64,000 nucleotides of DNA. It comes from VRUE01 sp963720805. Its GTDB lineage: Bacteria > Actinomycetota > Thermoleophilia > Solirubrobacterales > 70-9. The translations under genes were made by a program, and so were the position numbers. Within the stretch, counting starts at the first letter, position 1; each line of letters opens with the position of its first letter. Location: the NCBI GenBank assembly GCA_963720805.1, contig CAVRGT010000001.1, positions 124,001-188,000 of the forward strand, written 5' to 3'. The notes beneath the pieces were generated by a model, which ran no database searches, had not been told where the DNA came from, and saw only the letters and a program-made list of their open reading frames with translations. This document shows, piece by piece, positions 54,920 through 62,399 of this stretch.

Positions 54920-55914
54920 CTGTCCTTGTCACTGGAGCGCACGGTTTTGTCGCCTCGCATCTCGTCGGGGCGCTGCTCGAGCGCGGCGACGAGGTGCGGG
55001 TGCTCGACCGGCCCGACCCGCGCATCGCCGACGTCGGGGGACCGCGGCTCTCGGGGCTCGATCTTCTCGGCCTGCGCGATCAGGTTGAGCTAGCGGAGGG
55101 GGACCTGCGCGACGCCGATGCGGTCGCCGCTGCCGTCGCCGGCTGCGACACGGTCTTCCACCTGGCCGCACAGACGATCGTCGGCGTCGCCCGCGAATCG
55201 CCACTGGAGACGCTCGAAGTCAACGTGCGGGGCGCCTGGAACGTCTTCGAGGCCTGTCGCGAGCACGAGGTCTCCCGCGTCGTCTTCGCCTCTTCCGACA
55301 AGGCATACGGCGCCAGTCCGGAGCTTCCCTACCGCGAGGACTTCCCGCTGCGGGCCGCCTACCCATATGACGCCAGCAAGGCAGCGGCCGACATCATCGC
55401 CCGCAGCTACGCCGGCGCCTACGGTCTGCCGCTGGCAGTCACCCGCTTCGCCAACATCTACGGCGGCGGCGACCTCAACTTCTCGCGCCTGATCCCGGAG
55501 ACGACGATCGCGGTGCTCGACGCCCGCCCGCCGGTGATCCGCTCGGACGGCAGCCCCGAGCGCGACTTCCTCCACGTCGACGACGCCGTCGCCGCCTATC
55601 TCGCGATCGAGGCAGCGCTCGAGCGAGGCGAGGCCAGGGGCGAGGCCTTCAACGCCGGCGGCGAGCGCCCCCACTCGGTGCGCGAGGTGGTCGGCCTGAT
55701 CGCCGCCGCGGCGGGAACCGGGGTGGAGCCCGAGTACCTCGGCAGCGGCACTCCCGACGGCGAGATCGACCGCCAGTACGTCGACTCGGCCAAGCTGCGC
55801 GAGCTGACCGACTGGAGTCCCCAGGTCGAGCTGGCCGACGGTCTGCGGCGTACGCTCGAGTGGTACCGCGAGCATCCCGAGGCTCGGCCCGCACCGGAGA
55901 TAGCTTCCAAGTAA
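54916..55914 (+). CDS. rfbG: NAD-dependent sugar epimerase/dehydratase (CDP-glucose 4,6-dehydratase-like)
   Basis: 332-residue extended SDR. Gly-rich NAD motif TVLVTGAHGFVASHLVGALL, the catalytic Ser region VVFASSDKAYGASPELPY, and the active-site Tyr/Lys in YPYDASKAAADIIARSYA; then RFANIYGGGDLNFSRLIPE and SPERDFLHVDDAVAAYLAIE. SSDKAYG is typical of CDP-glucose 4,6-dehydratases, and pairing (ATGA overlap) with a cytidylyltransferase-like gene supports production of CDP-4-keto-6-deoxyglucose. A UDP- or GDP-sugar epimerase is the main alternative. The gene stop lies inside the vapB operator palindrome. Confidence 0.83.
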   Translation: MTVLVTGAHGFVASHLVGALLERGDEVRVLDRPDPRIADVGGPRLSGLDLLGLRDQVELAEGDLRDADAVAAAVAGCDTVFHLAAQTIVGVARESPLETLEVNVRGAWNVFEACREHEVSRVVFASSDKAYGASPELPYREDFPLRAAYPYDASKAAADIIARSYAGAYGLPLAVTRFANIYGGGDLNFSRLIPETTIAVLDARPPVIRSDGSPERDFLHVDDAVAAYLAIEAALERGEARGEAFNAGGERPHSVREVVGLIAAAAGTGVEPEYLGSGTPDGEIDRQYVDSAKLRELTDWSPQVELADGLRRTLEWYREHPEARPAPEIASK

Positions 55915-55939
55915 GAGTCTTACCGGTGTTACTCTTACT
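55910..55939. promoter_or_regulatory. Candidate VapB operator: inverted repeat upstream of vapB
   Basis: Perfect 9-base arms AGTAAGAGT (55910-55918) and ACTCTTACT (55931-55939) end two bases before the vapB ATG. AbrB-type antitoxins commonly bind such palindromes to autoregulate the operon. Confidence 0.65.
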
Positions 55940-55941
55940 CC

Positions 55942-56220
55942 ATGTCGAGAGTCACGAGCAAGGGGCAGGTCACGATTCCGAAGGAGATCCGAGACGCCTT
56001 CGGGTTGCTCCCCGGCACCGAGGTGGAATTCGTCTCGGATGACACAGGCGTTCGCGTTCGCCGGTCGCCTGGTGGGCAGCGACGGGGTGAGGAGGTCGTC
56101 AAGCATCTGCGCGAATCGGGGAAGAACTTCACGATGACGACCGAGGAGGTCATGCGGCTCACCCGGGGCGAGGATTGGGGCACCGGGCACTTGGAGGAGG
56201 GTGGCGGCGACTCTAGTTGA
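55942..56220 (+). CDS. vapB: VapB-like antitoxin with AbrB/MazE domain
   Basis: 92 residues. The N-terminal swapped-hairpin DNA-binding domain is textbook: SRVTSKGQVTIPKEIRDAFG, then LLPGTEVEFVSDDTGVRVRR. The C-terminal half is charged and probably flexible, as expected for the part that wraps and blocks the toxin (MTTEEVMRLTRGEDWGTG). It overlaps the PIN toxin by 20 bases and is preceded by a palindrome likely to be its operator. It neutralises the toxin and represses the operon together with it. Confidence 0.9.
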   Translation: MSRVTSKGQVTIPKEIRDAFGLLPGTEVEFVSDDTGVRVRRSPGGQRRGEEVVKHLRESGKNFTMTTEEVMRLTRGEDWGTGHLEEGGGDSS

Positions 56221-56608
56221 CTCCAATGTCCTGATCGACATCGTGGCCGAGGATCCACGCTGGGCTCCTTGGTCGGAAGAGGCGCTGGTCAGCGCTCTCG
56301 ACGAGGGACCGGTCTTTGTCGACCAGATCGTCTTCGCCGAGATCTCGATTGGCTACACCTCGGCCGAGTCCTGTCAGTTGGCGCTTGCCGGGAGGGGGCT
56401 GGAGCTCATCCCGATTCCCTGGCCGGCGGCTTTCCTGGCGGGTCGGGCCTATGCCGCATACAAGCAGCGTGGAGGGACCAAGCTCGCGCCCCTGCCAGAC
56501 TTCTTCATCGGGGCCCATGCCGCAGTCGCCGGCCTACGCCTGCTCACCCGCGACGCGAGCCGATACCGCAGCTACTTCCCCACAGTCGAGCTGATCGCGC
56601 CGGAGTAG
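56201..56608 (+). CDS. vapC: VapC-like PIN-domain toxin ribonuclease
   Basis: 135 residues from GTG56201. The PIN acidic residues are in place: first Asp in TLVDSNVLIDIVAEDP, Glu in VFAEISIGYTSAE, the third acidic in PLPDFFIGAHAAVAG, and the last in LLTRDASRYRSYFPTV. VapC toxins are Mg2+-dependent RNases that cut tRNA or rRNA and stop growth when the antitoxin is degraded. The length and order are standard. It is the distal gene of the pair; the SRAP gene follows after 28 bases. Confidence 0.92.
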   Translation: MAATLVDSNVLIDIVAEDPRWAPWSEEALVSALDEGPVFVDQIVFAEISIGYTSAESCQLALAGRGLELIPIPWPAAFLAGRAYAAYKQRGGTKLAPLPDFFIGAHAAVAGLRLLTRDASRYRSYFPTVELIAPE

Positions 56609-56636
56609 CGCTGCCGGCACGGCTACTCTGGGCCGC

Positions 56637-57443
56637 ATGTGCGGACGATTCACGGTCACGGCCAAGGACACAAAGAAAATCGCCGACCACTTTCAGGTCG
56701 AGCTCGAGAAGGCGCTGGAGCGGAACTCCGCGGGCAACGCGCCGGCGCCGACCGCCGAGCGGGTGAAGAAGGTCGAAGGGGCGTTGGGCCGCTTCAACGT
56801 CGCGCCGACGCAGGAGGTGCTGACCGTGCGCTCCTCTCCGGATCCCGAGGAGGCGGCGCAGGGCGAGCGCGAGGCGCGGTTGATGCGCTGGGGCCTGGTG
56901 CCGCGCTGGGCCAAGGACCTCAAAGTCGGCTACCGGATGATCAACGCCAAGGCCGAGAACCTGAGCTCCAGTCGGGCCTACTCGCCGCTGGTCGGCAAGT
57001 TCCGCCACCGCTGCCTGATCGTCGCCGACGGCTTCTACGAGTGGATGGTGGCGGAGGACCCCAAGCAGCCGCGCCAGCCCTGGCGCTTCACCGTCGACGG
57101 CGGTGAGACCTTCGCCTTCGCCGGACTCTGCACCCGCAAGGAGTGGGAGGACCCCGAGGACCGCGGCTTCGACGACGGCTGGCTCTACAGCTGCACGATC
57201 GTCACCACGACACCGAATGAGCTGGTCGCCAAGGTCCACGACCGGATGCCGGCGATTTTGCCCAATGCCGAGGCCGAGGCCGCCTGGCTGCGTCCCGACC
57301 TCGAGCTTGAGGAGGCGGTGGCGATGTGCGGGCCGCTGCCCGCCACGCGGATGGAAAGCGCCCCGGCAAACCCGAAGCTGAACAAGGTCGGCAAAGGCAG
57401 CGAGGAAGGTCCCGAGCTGTTGGTCGCGCCGCGGGACGCCTGA
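56637..57443 (+). CDS. SRAP-domain protein (YedK/HMCES-like abasic-site DNA-protein crosslinker)
   Basis: 268 residues. The protein starts MCGRFTVTA, so the catalytic Cys2 becomes the N-terminus after Met removal. LMRWGLVPRWAKDL, MINAKAENLSSSRAYSPLVG (Asn/Glu of the active site), RCLIVADGFYEWM and VHDRMPAILP (the His) follow in family order. SRAP proteins form a thiazolidine crosslink with abasic sites in single-stranded DNA and protect them. The acidic insertion around residues 38-75 and the Lys-rich tail are longer than in YedK. No lexA or SOS operator is obvious here. Confidence 0.92.
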   Translation: MCGRFTVTAKDTKKIADHFQVELEKALERNSAGNAPAPTAERVKKVEGALGRFNVAPTQEVLTVRSSPDPEEAAQGEREARLMRWGLVPRWAKDLKVGYRMINAKAENLSSSRAYSPLVGKFRHRCLIVADGFYEWMVAEDPKQPRQPWRFTVDGGETFAFAGLCTRKEWEDPEDRGFDDGWLYSCTIVTTTPNELVAKVHDRMPAILPNAEAEAAWLRPDLELEEAVAMCGPLPATRMESAPANPKLNKVGKGSEEGPELLVAPRDA

Positions 57444-57446
57444 GCC

Positions 57447-58232
57447 TCAGCCTTCCGTTTCTTCTTCTTCGGCCCGTTCGCGGTTTTCGTCTTCGGCTTC
57501 TTCGTCGATCGGCGGCGGCACCTTCTTCAGCATCAGCCCGGTGCGCACCGTCGCCTTGCCGGCGCTGGTGCTCAGCGTGCAGGCGAGCCTGGCGCCGGGG
57601 ACCGATGTCGTCCGCCAGACCGTCTCGAAGGGCAACACCAGGTCCACCTTCGGCTTGCCTTCGGGGAGGAAGTATTCGATGTGCTCGACCCCGACCTGGT
57701 ATTCGGGCCATTCCAGCTTGACCCCTTTCTCGCTGCTGAAGTGGGGCGGCAGGCCGTCCAGTTCGAGCACAGCCAGTTCGGTTCCGTGCGAGCTGAAGTC
57801 GAGCAGGATCACTTCCGGCACTTCCTGGTTGAAGAGCCCGGTGCTGGAGCGCGGGTAGGTGGCGCGCAGGCCGCCGGCGCTCTGGGCGATTTCCGCCCGC
57901 CCGGTGCCGCTGACCGAGCAGAGGATGCGGCCGCCGCCGACCGGGGCGCCGGCGTCGATCCGCAGCTGCGAGGAGACCCGGAAGAGCGAGTAGGCGCTGA
58001 CGTTGAGCCCGGTCGTCCGAATCGACCCGCCGACCAACTGCATCGAAGCGCCGCCGGGCAGCGGCGCGGGCCGTGAGTCCGGCATCGGCAACTTCACCAC
58101 CCATTCGAGCTGGGCCGCTTCGCCGCCGGCCTTGTCGGTGGCGAGCAGGGCAGCGGCGACGGTGGCGATCAGCCCGATCGCGATCACGATCAGGGCGCCG
58201 CGCGGCGGTCGGTTCTTCTTCTCGTCGGCCAC
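57447..58232 (-). CDS. Hypothetical membrane-anchored secreted protein
   Basis: About 261 residues from GTG58232; the frame is open much further, but that part lies antisense inside the hydrolase gene. A short basic N-terminus (ADEKKNRPPRG) and one membrane segment (ALIVIAIGLIATVAAALLAT) precede a beta-rich ~210-residue domain outside the cell, with two Cys (RILCSVSGTG, ARLACTLST) that could form a disulfide, and a very acidic tail (EEAEDENRERAEEEETEG). No family was recognised. It is convergent with the SRAP gene (3 bases apart) and divergent from the hydrolase with a ~30-base gap. Confidence 0.62.
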   Translation of the reverse strand: MADEKKNRPPRGALIVIAIGLIATVAAALLATDKAGGEAAQLEWVVKLPMPDSRPAPLPGGASMQLVGGSIRTTGLNVSAYSLFRVSSQLRIDAGAPVGGGRILCSVSGTGRAEIAQSAGGLRATYPRSSTGLFNQEVPEVILLDFSSHGTELAVLELDGLPPHFSSEKGVKLEWPEYQVGVEHIEYFLPEGKPKVDLVLPFETVWRTTSVPGARLACTLSTSAGKATVRTGLMLKKVPPPIDEEAEDENRERAEEEETEG

Positions 58233-58259
58233 GGCTGGGCCGCAAGCTACCGTGTAGGA

Positions 58260-59180
58260 GTGGCCAAGAGCGCAACGCCGTCCCCTCCGGCCGAGGTCAG
58301 CTTCGAGACGGTGACGCTGCACGGTCGCGAGAGCGGCTACCTCGTCGGCGGCGAGGGCCCGGTCCTGCTGCTGATCCACGGCATGGCGGGTACCTGTGAG
58401 AACTGGCGCGACGTGATCGAGCCGCTGGCGCGCCGGCACACCGTGATCGCCCCCGACCTGCCGGGGCACGGCCTCTCGGCCGGCGGCCCGGGCGACTACT
58501 CGCTTGGCAACCTCGCTTCCGGGCTGCGCGACCTGCTGCTCGTCCTCGGCCACGAGCGGGCGACGATCGTCGGCCACTCGCTCGGCGGCGGCATCGCGAT
58601 GCAGTTCTCCTACCAGTTCCCCGAGATGGTCGAGCGCCTCGTCCTCGTCTCCAGCGGCGGCCTCGGGCTCGAGGTGAGCCCGGTCCTGCGCGCCGCCGCC
58701 CTGCCCGGTGCCGACCTCTTCATCGCCGCCACCGCGACCACCGGCCAGAAGCTCGGCGGCGCGATCGGCCGCGGCCTCGCCAAGGTCGGGATCAAGCCCG
58801 CCGCCGACGTCGCCGAGGTCGCCCGCGGTTACGGCTCGCTGGCCGAGCCGGACCGTCGCAAGGCCTTCCTCGCGACCCTGCGTTCGGTGGTCGGCACCGA
58901 GGGCCAGCGCGTCTCCGCCACCGATCGCTTCTACCTGGCCGAGGCGGTGCCGGTGCTGATCGTCTGGGGCGCCCGCGACCCGATCATCCCGGTCGGTCAC
59001 GGCGAGGACGCCCATCGCGCCCTGCCCGGCAGCAAGCTGGAGATCTTCGACGGCGTGGGCCACCTGCCCCAGGTCGAGCAGCCCGCCCGCTTCATCGCCG
59101 TGCTCGAGGACTTCATCGCCGCCAACGAGCCGGCGGTCTTCGATCGCGACGAGTGGCGCGCCCGCTTCAAGGTCGCCTGA
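58260..59180 (+). CDS. Alpha/beta-fold hydrolase
   Basis: 306 residues from GTG58260. Oxyanion-hole motif LLLIHGMAGTCENWRDVIEP, nucleophile elbow IVGHSLGGGIAMQFSYQF (Ser), acid in VLIVWGARDPIIPVGHGE and the catalytic His in FDGVGHLPQVEQPARF. The fold is that of esterases and C-C hydrolases; the substrate cannot be deduced. The tRNA-Arg gene lies immediately downstream on the other strand. Confidence 0.87.
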   Translation: MAKSATPSPPAEVSFETVTLHGRESGYLVGGEGPVLLLIHGMAGTCENWRDVIEPLARRHTVIAPDLPGHGLSAGGPGDYSLGNLASGLRDLLLVLGHERATIVGHSLGGGIAMQFSYQFPEMVERLVLVSSGGLGLEVSPVLRAAALPGADLFIAATATTGQKLGGAIGRGLAKVGIKPAADVAEVARGYGSLAEPDRRKAFLATLRSVVGTEGQRVSATDRFYLAEAVPVLIVWGARDPIIPVGHGEDAHRALPGSKLEIFDGVGHLPQVEQPARFIAVLEDFIAANEPAVFDRDEWRARFKVA

Positions 59181-59199
59181 CCAGCGGGCAGGCCAAGAC

Positions 59200-59272
59200 G
59201 CGCCCGACAGGATTCGAACCTGTGGCCTCTTCCTCCGGAGGGAAGCGCTCTATCCAGCTGAGCTACGGGCGC
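59200..59272 (-). tRNA. tRNA-Arg (anticodon CCG)
   Basis: The minus strand folds into a full cloverleaf. The acceptor stem pairs GCGCCCG with CGGGCGC, the D arm is GCTC...GAGC, the anticodon stem CTTCC/GGAAG carries loop CTCCGGA with anticodon CCG, and the T arm is ACAGG-TTCGAAT-CCTGT. CCA is not encoded. The IS element ends 13 bases upstream of its 5' end and may affect its promoter. Confidence 0.97.
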
Positions 59273-59305
59273 TCAGCGGCCAGTCTAGATGAGTAGTTCC
59301 ACGAC

Positions 59306-60195
59306 TCAGGCCACGTAGTCGACCAGCGCCCTCGAGGGGCGCCCGAGCTGATGGTTGAGCGAGATCGCCGCAGCCAGCGCCAAGAAGCGGCTGGCGAGGC
59401 GAGCATGAATGCCACGAAGTGTGCGGGCGCCGTGGCGCTCGAGGCCGAGGATGTCCTTGGCGGTCCAGTAGATCGACTCGATCCGCTGGCGCAGTGGGGC
59501 GAGGTGGAGTCCGCCCTCGGGCTCATCCTTGCGACGCGGGCGCACCACGGTCGCGCCGAGGGCGGCGGCATCTACTTCGAAATCGGCACCGGCATAGCCC
59601 TTGTCGCCCAGGACGGTGATCGGGCCCGAGCGGTTGACCCGTTCCAGCAGCCGCAGGCAGACCTCGCGCTCACCCTCCTTGGGTGAGGTCAGCGCCATCG
59701 CGCGGGGGGTTCCGTCGGGAGCCATCAGCGTGTGCAGGCGAAAGCCCCAGAAGTAGCGGGAATGCGAGGCGCAGTAGCCGTAGTCGGCGGCGTCTGCGGT
59801 CGCGCCGCCGAGGCTGTTGGCTCCGGCCCGCTTCACCGTCTGGCGCGAGCGGGCGCACTCCACGGGGGTGGAGTCGACGAGCAGCAGGTCATCGTGCCAG
59901 CCGGGGCTCTGGAGGCAAAGGCCGAGATCATCGCCTCGATCGTCTCGGCCAGTCGGTCGCGGCGCTTGTGAAAGCCCGAGCGCTTGGTCAGGGCAGGGAA
60001 CAGGTGACCCAGTCGCTTGGGTGCGACCCGAGCAAAGCGGGCATCGGAGTTGATGCCCATGATCGCCTGCGCCACGCAGAGCGTCACGACCTCCGCGTCG
60101 GTCAGGCTTCGGCGGGCGTTTCCTGGCTTTTCGGGCAGGAGATCGTCAACGGTGCAGAACACAGAGGTGAGCAGCAGGTCGAGGTCGGCGAGCAT
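59306..60195 (-). pseudogene. IS982-family-like transposase, one frame break
   Basis: From ATG60195: MLADLDLLLTSVFCTVDDLL, then SLTDAEVVTLCVAQAIMG and FPALTKRSGFHKRRDRLAET in one frame. After ~59900 the other frame continues with DDLLLVDSTPVECARSRQTV (first catalytic Asp), YGYCASHSRYFWGFRLHTL, SGPITVLGDKGYAGADFEV (second Asp) and APLRQRIESIYWTAKDIL (Glu) to the stop at 59306. The DSTPVEC, GYCASHSR-FWG and DKGY motifs are those of IS982-family DDE transposases, and the joined length (~296 aa) is normal. The single shift near 59900 could be a sequence error or inactivation; programmed frameshifting is less likely in this family. Confidence 0.85.
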
Positions 60196-60297
60196 CGTGG
60201 CCCCCTTCGGGTCGGCGGTGAGAACTGAGCACCGCCGACTTCGACCCCGCTGCCTATCTCCCCTTGGCACGCCTGGGGCCAACCTCCCAGTGCCGAG

Positions 60298-60340
60298 TGG
60301 TCGATTGACCCCCGCATACGGGGGCAAATCGACCAGTCAG
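60298..60340. repeat. Hairpin repeat, copy 3 (inside the IS, upstream of the transposase)
   Basis: Near-perfect palindrome: GGTCGATTGACCCCCGCAT pairs with ATACGGGGGCAAATCGACC. It matches the 47.3-kb copy over ~45-50 bases and lies ~100 bases upstream of the transposase start, where it could act as a terminator shielding the gene from outside transcription. Confidence 0.65.
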
Positions 60341-60465
60341 CGTCCGCGCCGCCCACACGGACTGCTCACTCCGAGCTGGGAAGGGTCGGCACGGCAGTCG
60401 CCGTGGAACTACTCATCTAGCTCCGGGTGGCGGAGCGCCTGCGTCGCGTAGGCTCGCAGGCTCGC

Positions 60466-61455
60466 ATGGATCTCTCGGCGATCTTCCTCGGCACCGGCGG
60501 TTCGGTGCCCTCGGCGCGGCGCTCGACCGCGAGCGTGATGCTGATCCGCGGCGGCAAGCGGATGATGTTCGACTGCGGTGAAGGAACCCAACGCCAGCTG
60601 CAGCGCTCGCTGGGCCTGGCCCAGGTCGACGAGATCTTCCTCACCCACTTCCACGCCGACCACATCCTCGGCCTGCCGGGCCTGCTCAAGACCTATGACC
60701 TGACCGCCCGCGAGGAGCCGCTGACGATCTACGGGCCGCGCGGCCTGCGCGACCTCTTCAAGACGCTCGGCCGCCTGATCGGCCGCACCGACTACAGCAT
60801 CGACCTGATCGAAATCGACCCCGGCGAAGCGGTGCGCCACGACGGTGCCGAGGTGCAGGCCTTCGCGGTCGAGCACAGCGTGCGGGCCAACGGTTACGTG
60901 CTGATCGAGCAGGACCGCCCGGGGCGCTTCGACCCCGACGAGGCGAAGCGGCTCGGCGTTTCCGAAGGACCGGCCTTCGCGGCGCTGCAGCGGGGGGAGG
61001 AGGTCGCCGGGAGCAACGGAGCGGTGCGACCGCCCGACGTGATGGGCGAGGCACGACCCGGCCGCATCGTCGCCCTCACCGGCGACACGGCCCCCTGCCA
61101 CTCGACCGTGGCAGCGGCGGCCGACGCCGACCTGCTGATCCACGACGCCAGCTTCTCCGAGGAGGAGGTCCAGCGCGCCGCCGATACCGGCCACTCGACC
61201 GTCAGCCAGGCCGCCGCGGTCGCCCGCGAGGCCCACGTCAAGATGCTCGCCCTGGTCCACATCTCCTCGCGCTACCACGTCGGCAGCGTGCTCGAGGAGG
61301 CCCGCGATGTCTTCGAGCCGAGCGTCGCCCCGAAAGACTTCGACCTGGTCGAGATCCCCTTCCCCGAGCGCGGCGAGCCGGAGCTGATCGTCAAGGGCGC
61401 CCGCGAGCGGGCCGAGCGGCCCGATCCCGAGCCCGCTCCCTCCTCAGAGGGCTAG
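60466..61455 (+). CDS. rnz: Ribonuclease Z (tRNA 3'-end processing endonuclease)
   Basis: About 329 residues from ATG60466. The MBL-fold metal motif is FLTHFHADHILGLPGLL (HxHxDH), preceded by FLGTGGSVPSARRSTAS and FDCGEGTQRQL (RNase-Z GEGTQRQ signature); later AFAVEHSVRANGYVL, LTGDTAPCHST and ALVHISSRY supply the remaining ligands. It removes 3' trailers from tRNA precursors, which matters here because the adjacent tRNA-Arg has no encoded CCA. The IS lies directly upstream, so its native promoter may be displaced. It converges with the dehalogenase-like gene and overlaps it by 12 bases. Confidence 0.95.
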   Translation: MDLSAIFLGTGGSVPSARRSTASVMLIRGGKRMMFDCGEGTQRQLQRSLGLAQVDEIFLTHFHADHILGLPGLLKTYDLTAREEPLTIYGPRGLRDLFKTLGRLIGRTDYSIDLIEIDPGEAVRHDGAEVQAFAVEHSVRANGYVLIEQDRPGRFDPDEAKRLGVSEGPAFAALQRGEEVAGSNGAVRPPDVMGEARPGRIVALTGDTAPCHSTVAAAADADLLIHDASFSEEEVQRAADTGHSTVSQAAAVAREAHVKMLALVHISSRYHVGSVLEEARDVFEPSVAPKDFDLVEIPFPERGEPELIVKGARERAERPDPEPAPSSEG

Positions 61456-62307
61456 TTCGGCGACCGCGTCGGCGATCTCGGCCGTCCGGTCCTCCTGCAG
61501 GAAGTGCTTGGCCGGCAGCAACGTCGCCTGCTCCAGGCCGAGGGCGCGCTGGACCTCCGCGCGGCGGTGGGAACCGAGCATCGTGTCCTTCTCGCCCCAG
61601 ACGACCTGGGCCGGGTACTGGCGCTTGCCGAGCCCGTCGAAGAAGAAGCGCTCCTTCGCGGCGCTCAACTCGAAGCCGCGCATGATCTTCAGGAACGCCC
61701 GGCCGCCGTCGCCGCGCTTGAGCAGGGCATGGTGGGCGTCGACCTCGGCGCCCGGCACGGCCTCGCGGTCCTCGATCCCAATCAGGTAGTAGAGCCGGCG
61801 AAAGAGCGGCCGCACCATGCCCGCCAGCCAGGCCTCGCCGACGCCCCGAATTGAGAACGGATGCATCGGCCAGGGCCGGCGAAAACTCGCTACGTCGGCG
61901 AGCGTGTTGAGCGCGGTCAGCGAGAGCACACGGTCCGGGTTGCGGATCGCCCACTCGAAGCCGATCGGCCCGCCGATGTCATGGACGACGAGGTGGCAAC
62001 GCTCAATCCCGAGCGCCTCGATCGCCGCCCCGGTCCACTCGGCCAGCCCGCCCCAGCTGTAGTCGAAGCCCGCGGGCCGCTCGGCGAGCCCGAGCCCGGG
62101 CAGATCGAAGGCGACGCCCCTCAGGTCCCGCGCGGCGAGCTCCGGCACGACCCGGCGGTAGAGGAAGCTGCTGGTCGGGACGCCGTGCATCAGCACGACC
62201 GCCTCACCGTCTCCCTGATCGAGGACGAAGCTGTCGAGGCCGGCGGCGCCGAAGCGCCTGCCCGACGCCTCGTGCTTGGCAAGCGTTTCCGCAACGTCCG
62301 CTCTCAC
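61444..62307 (-). CDS. Haloalkane-dehalogenase-like alpha/beta hydrolase
   Basis: About 287 residues from GTG62307; the longer open frame overlaps pyrR on the other strand. Motifs: VVLMHGVPTSSFLYRRVVPE (oxyanion region), FDLPGLGLAERPAGFDYSW, nucleophile elbow CHLVVHDIGGPIGFEWAIRN with Asp in place of Ser, and LLPAKHFLQEDRTAEIADAV with the catalytic His. An Asp nucleophile and HFLQED are typical of haloalkane dehalogenases and related epoxide hydrolases. Whether it removes halogens is untested, since the halide-binding Trp positions were not verified. It is divergent from pyrR. Confidence 0.83.
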   Translation of the reverse strand: MRADVAETLAKHEASGRRFGAAGLDSFVLDQGDGEAVVLMHGVPTSSFLYRRVVPELAARDLRGVAFDLPGLGLAERPAGFDYSWGGLAEWTGAAIEALGIERCHLVVHDIGGPIGFEWAIRNPDRVLSLTALNTLADVASFRRPWPMHPFSIRGVGEAWLAGMVRPLFRRLYYLIGIEDREAVPGAEVDAHHALLKRGDGGRAFLKIMRGFELSAAKERFFFDGLGKRQYPAQVVWGEKDTMLGSHRRAEVQRALGLEQATLLPAKHFLQEDRTAEIADAVAELAL

Positions 62308-62359
62308 CCGGCAAGCGTGGCAGGAATCGTCGCCACCCGCTGCTACGCTGCGGCCGTCC

Positions 62360-62390
62360 TTTAACCAGGCCCTGTGAGGCCGAGAAGGAG
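62360..62390 (+). promoter_or_regulatory. PyrR-binding RNA element overlapping the pyrR Shine-Dalgarno
   Basis: The leader TTTAACCAGGCCCTGTGAGG followed by CCGAGAAGGAG closely resembles PyrR-binding loops (TTTAA-CAGTCC-GAGAGGCTGAGAAGGA in Bacillus). The AAGGAG that ends it is also the Shine-Dalgarno of pyrR (GTG62400). No terminator is seen, so PyrR-UMP binding would block translation, as described for mycobacteria. Confidence 0.75.
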
Positions 62391-62399
62391 CCAACAGAA

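Larger units (their letters stand above)
59285..60420 (-). mobile_element. IS982-like insertion sequence
   Basis: A perfect 19-base inverted repeat bounds the element: CTAGATGAGTAGTTCCACG at 59285-59303 and its complement at 60402-60420. The outer CTAG on each side may be the target duplication, leaving 15-base ends ATGAGTAGTTCCACG. It holds one transposase gene on the minus strand. It separates tRNA-Arg from RNase Z, ending 46 bases before the latter's start. Family assignment is by transposase motifs; the ends do not obviously match classical IS982 ends. Confidence 0.88.

Noticed and set aside
57447..59063. A 538-codon protein reading through the alpha/beta hydrolase on the opposite strand
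   Set aside because: The N-terminal half is antisense to a hydrolase with intact catalytic motifs; only the part from GTG58232 has a membrane anchor and a credible domain.
59200..60420. Integration of the mobile element into the tRNA gene (attachment site at the tRNA 3' end)
   Set aside because: The element lies 13 bases upstream of the tRNA 5' end, the tRNA is intact and undisrupted, and the enzyme is a DDE transposase, not a site-specific integrase.
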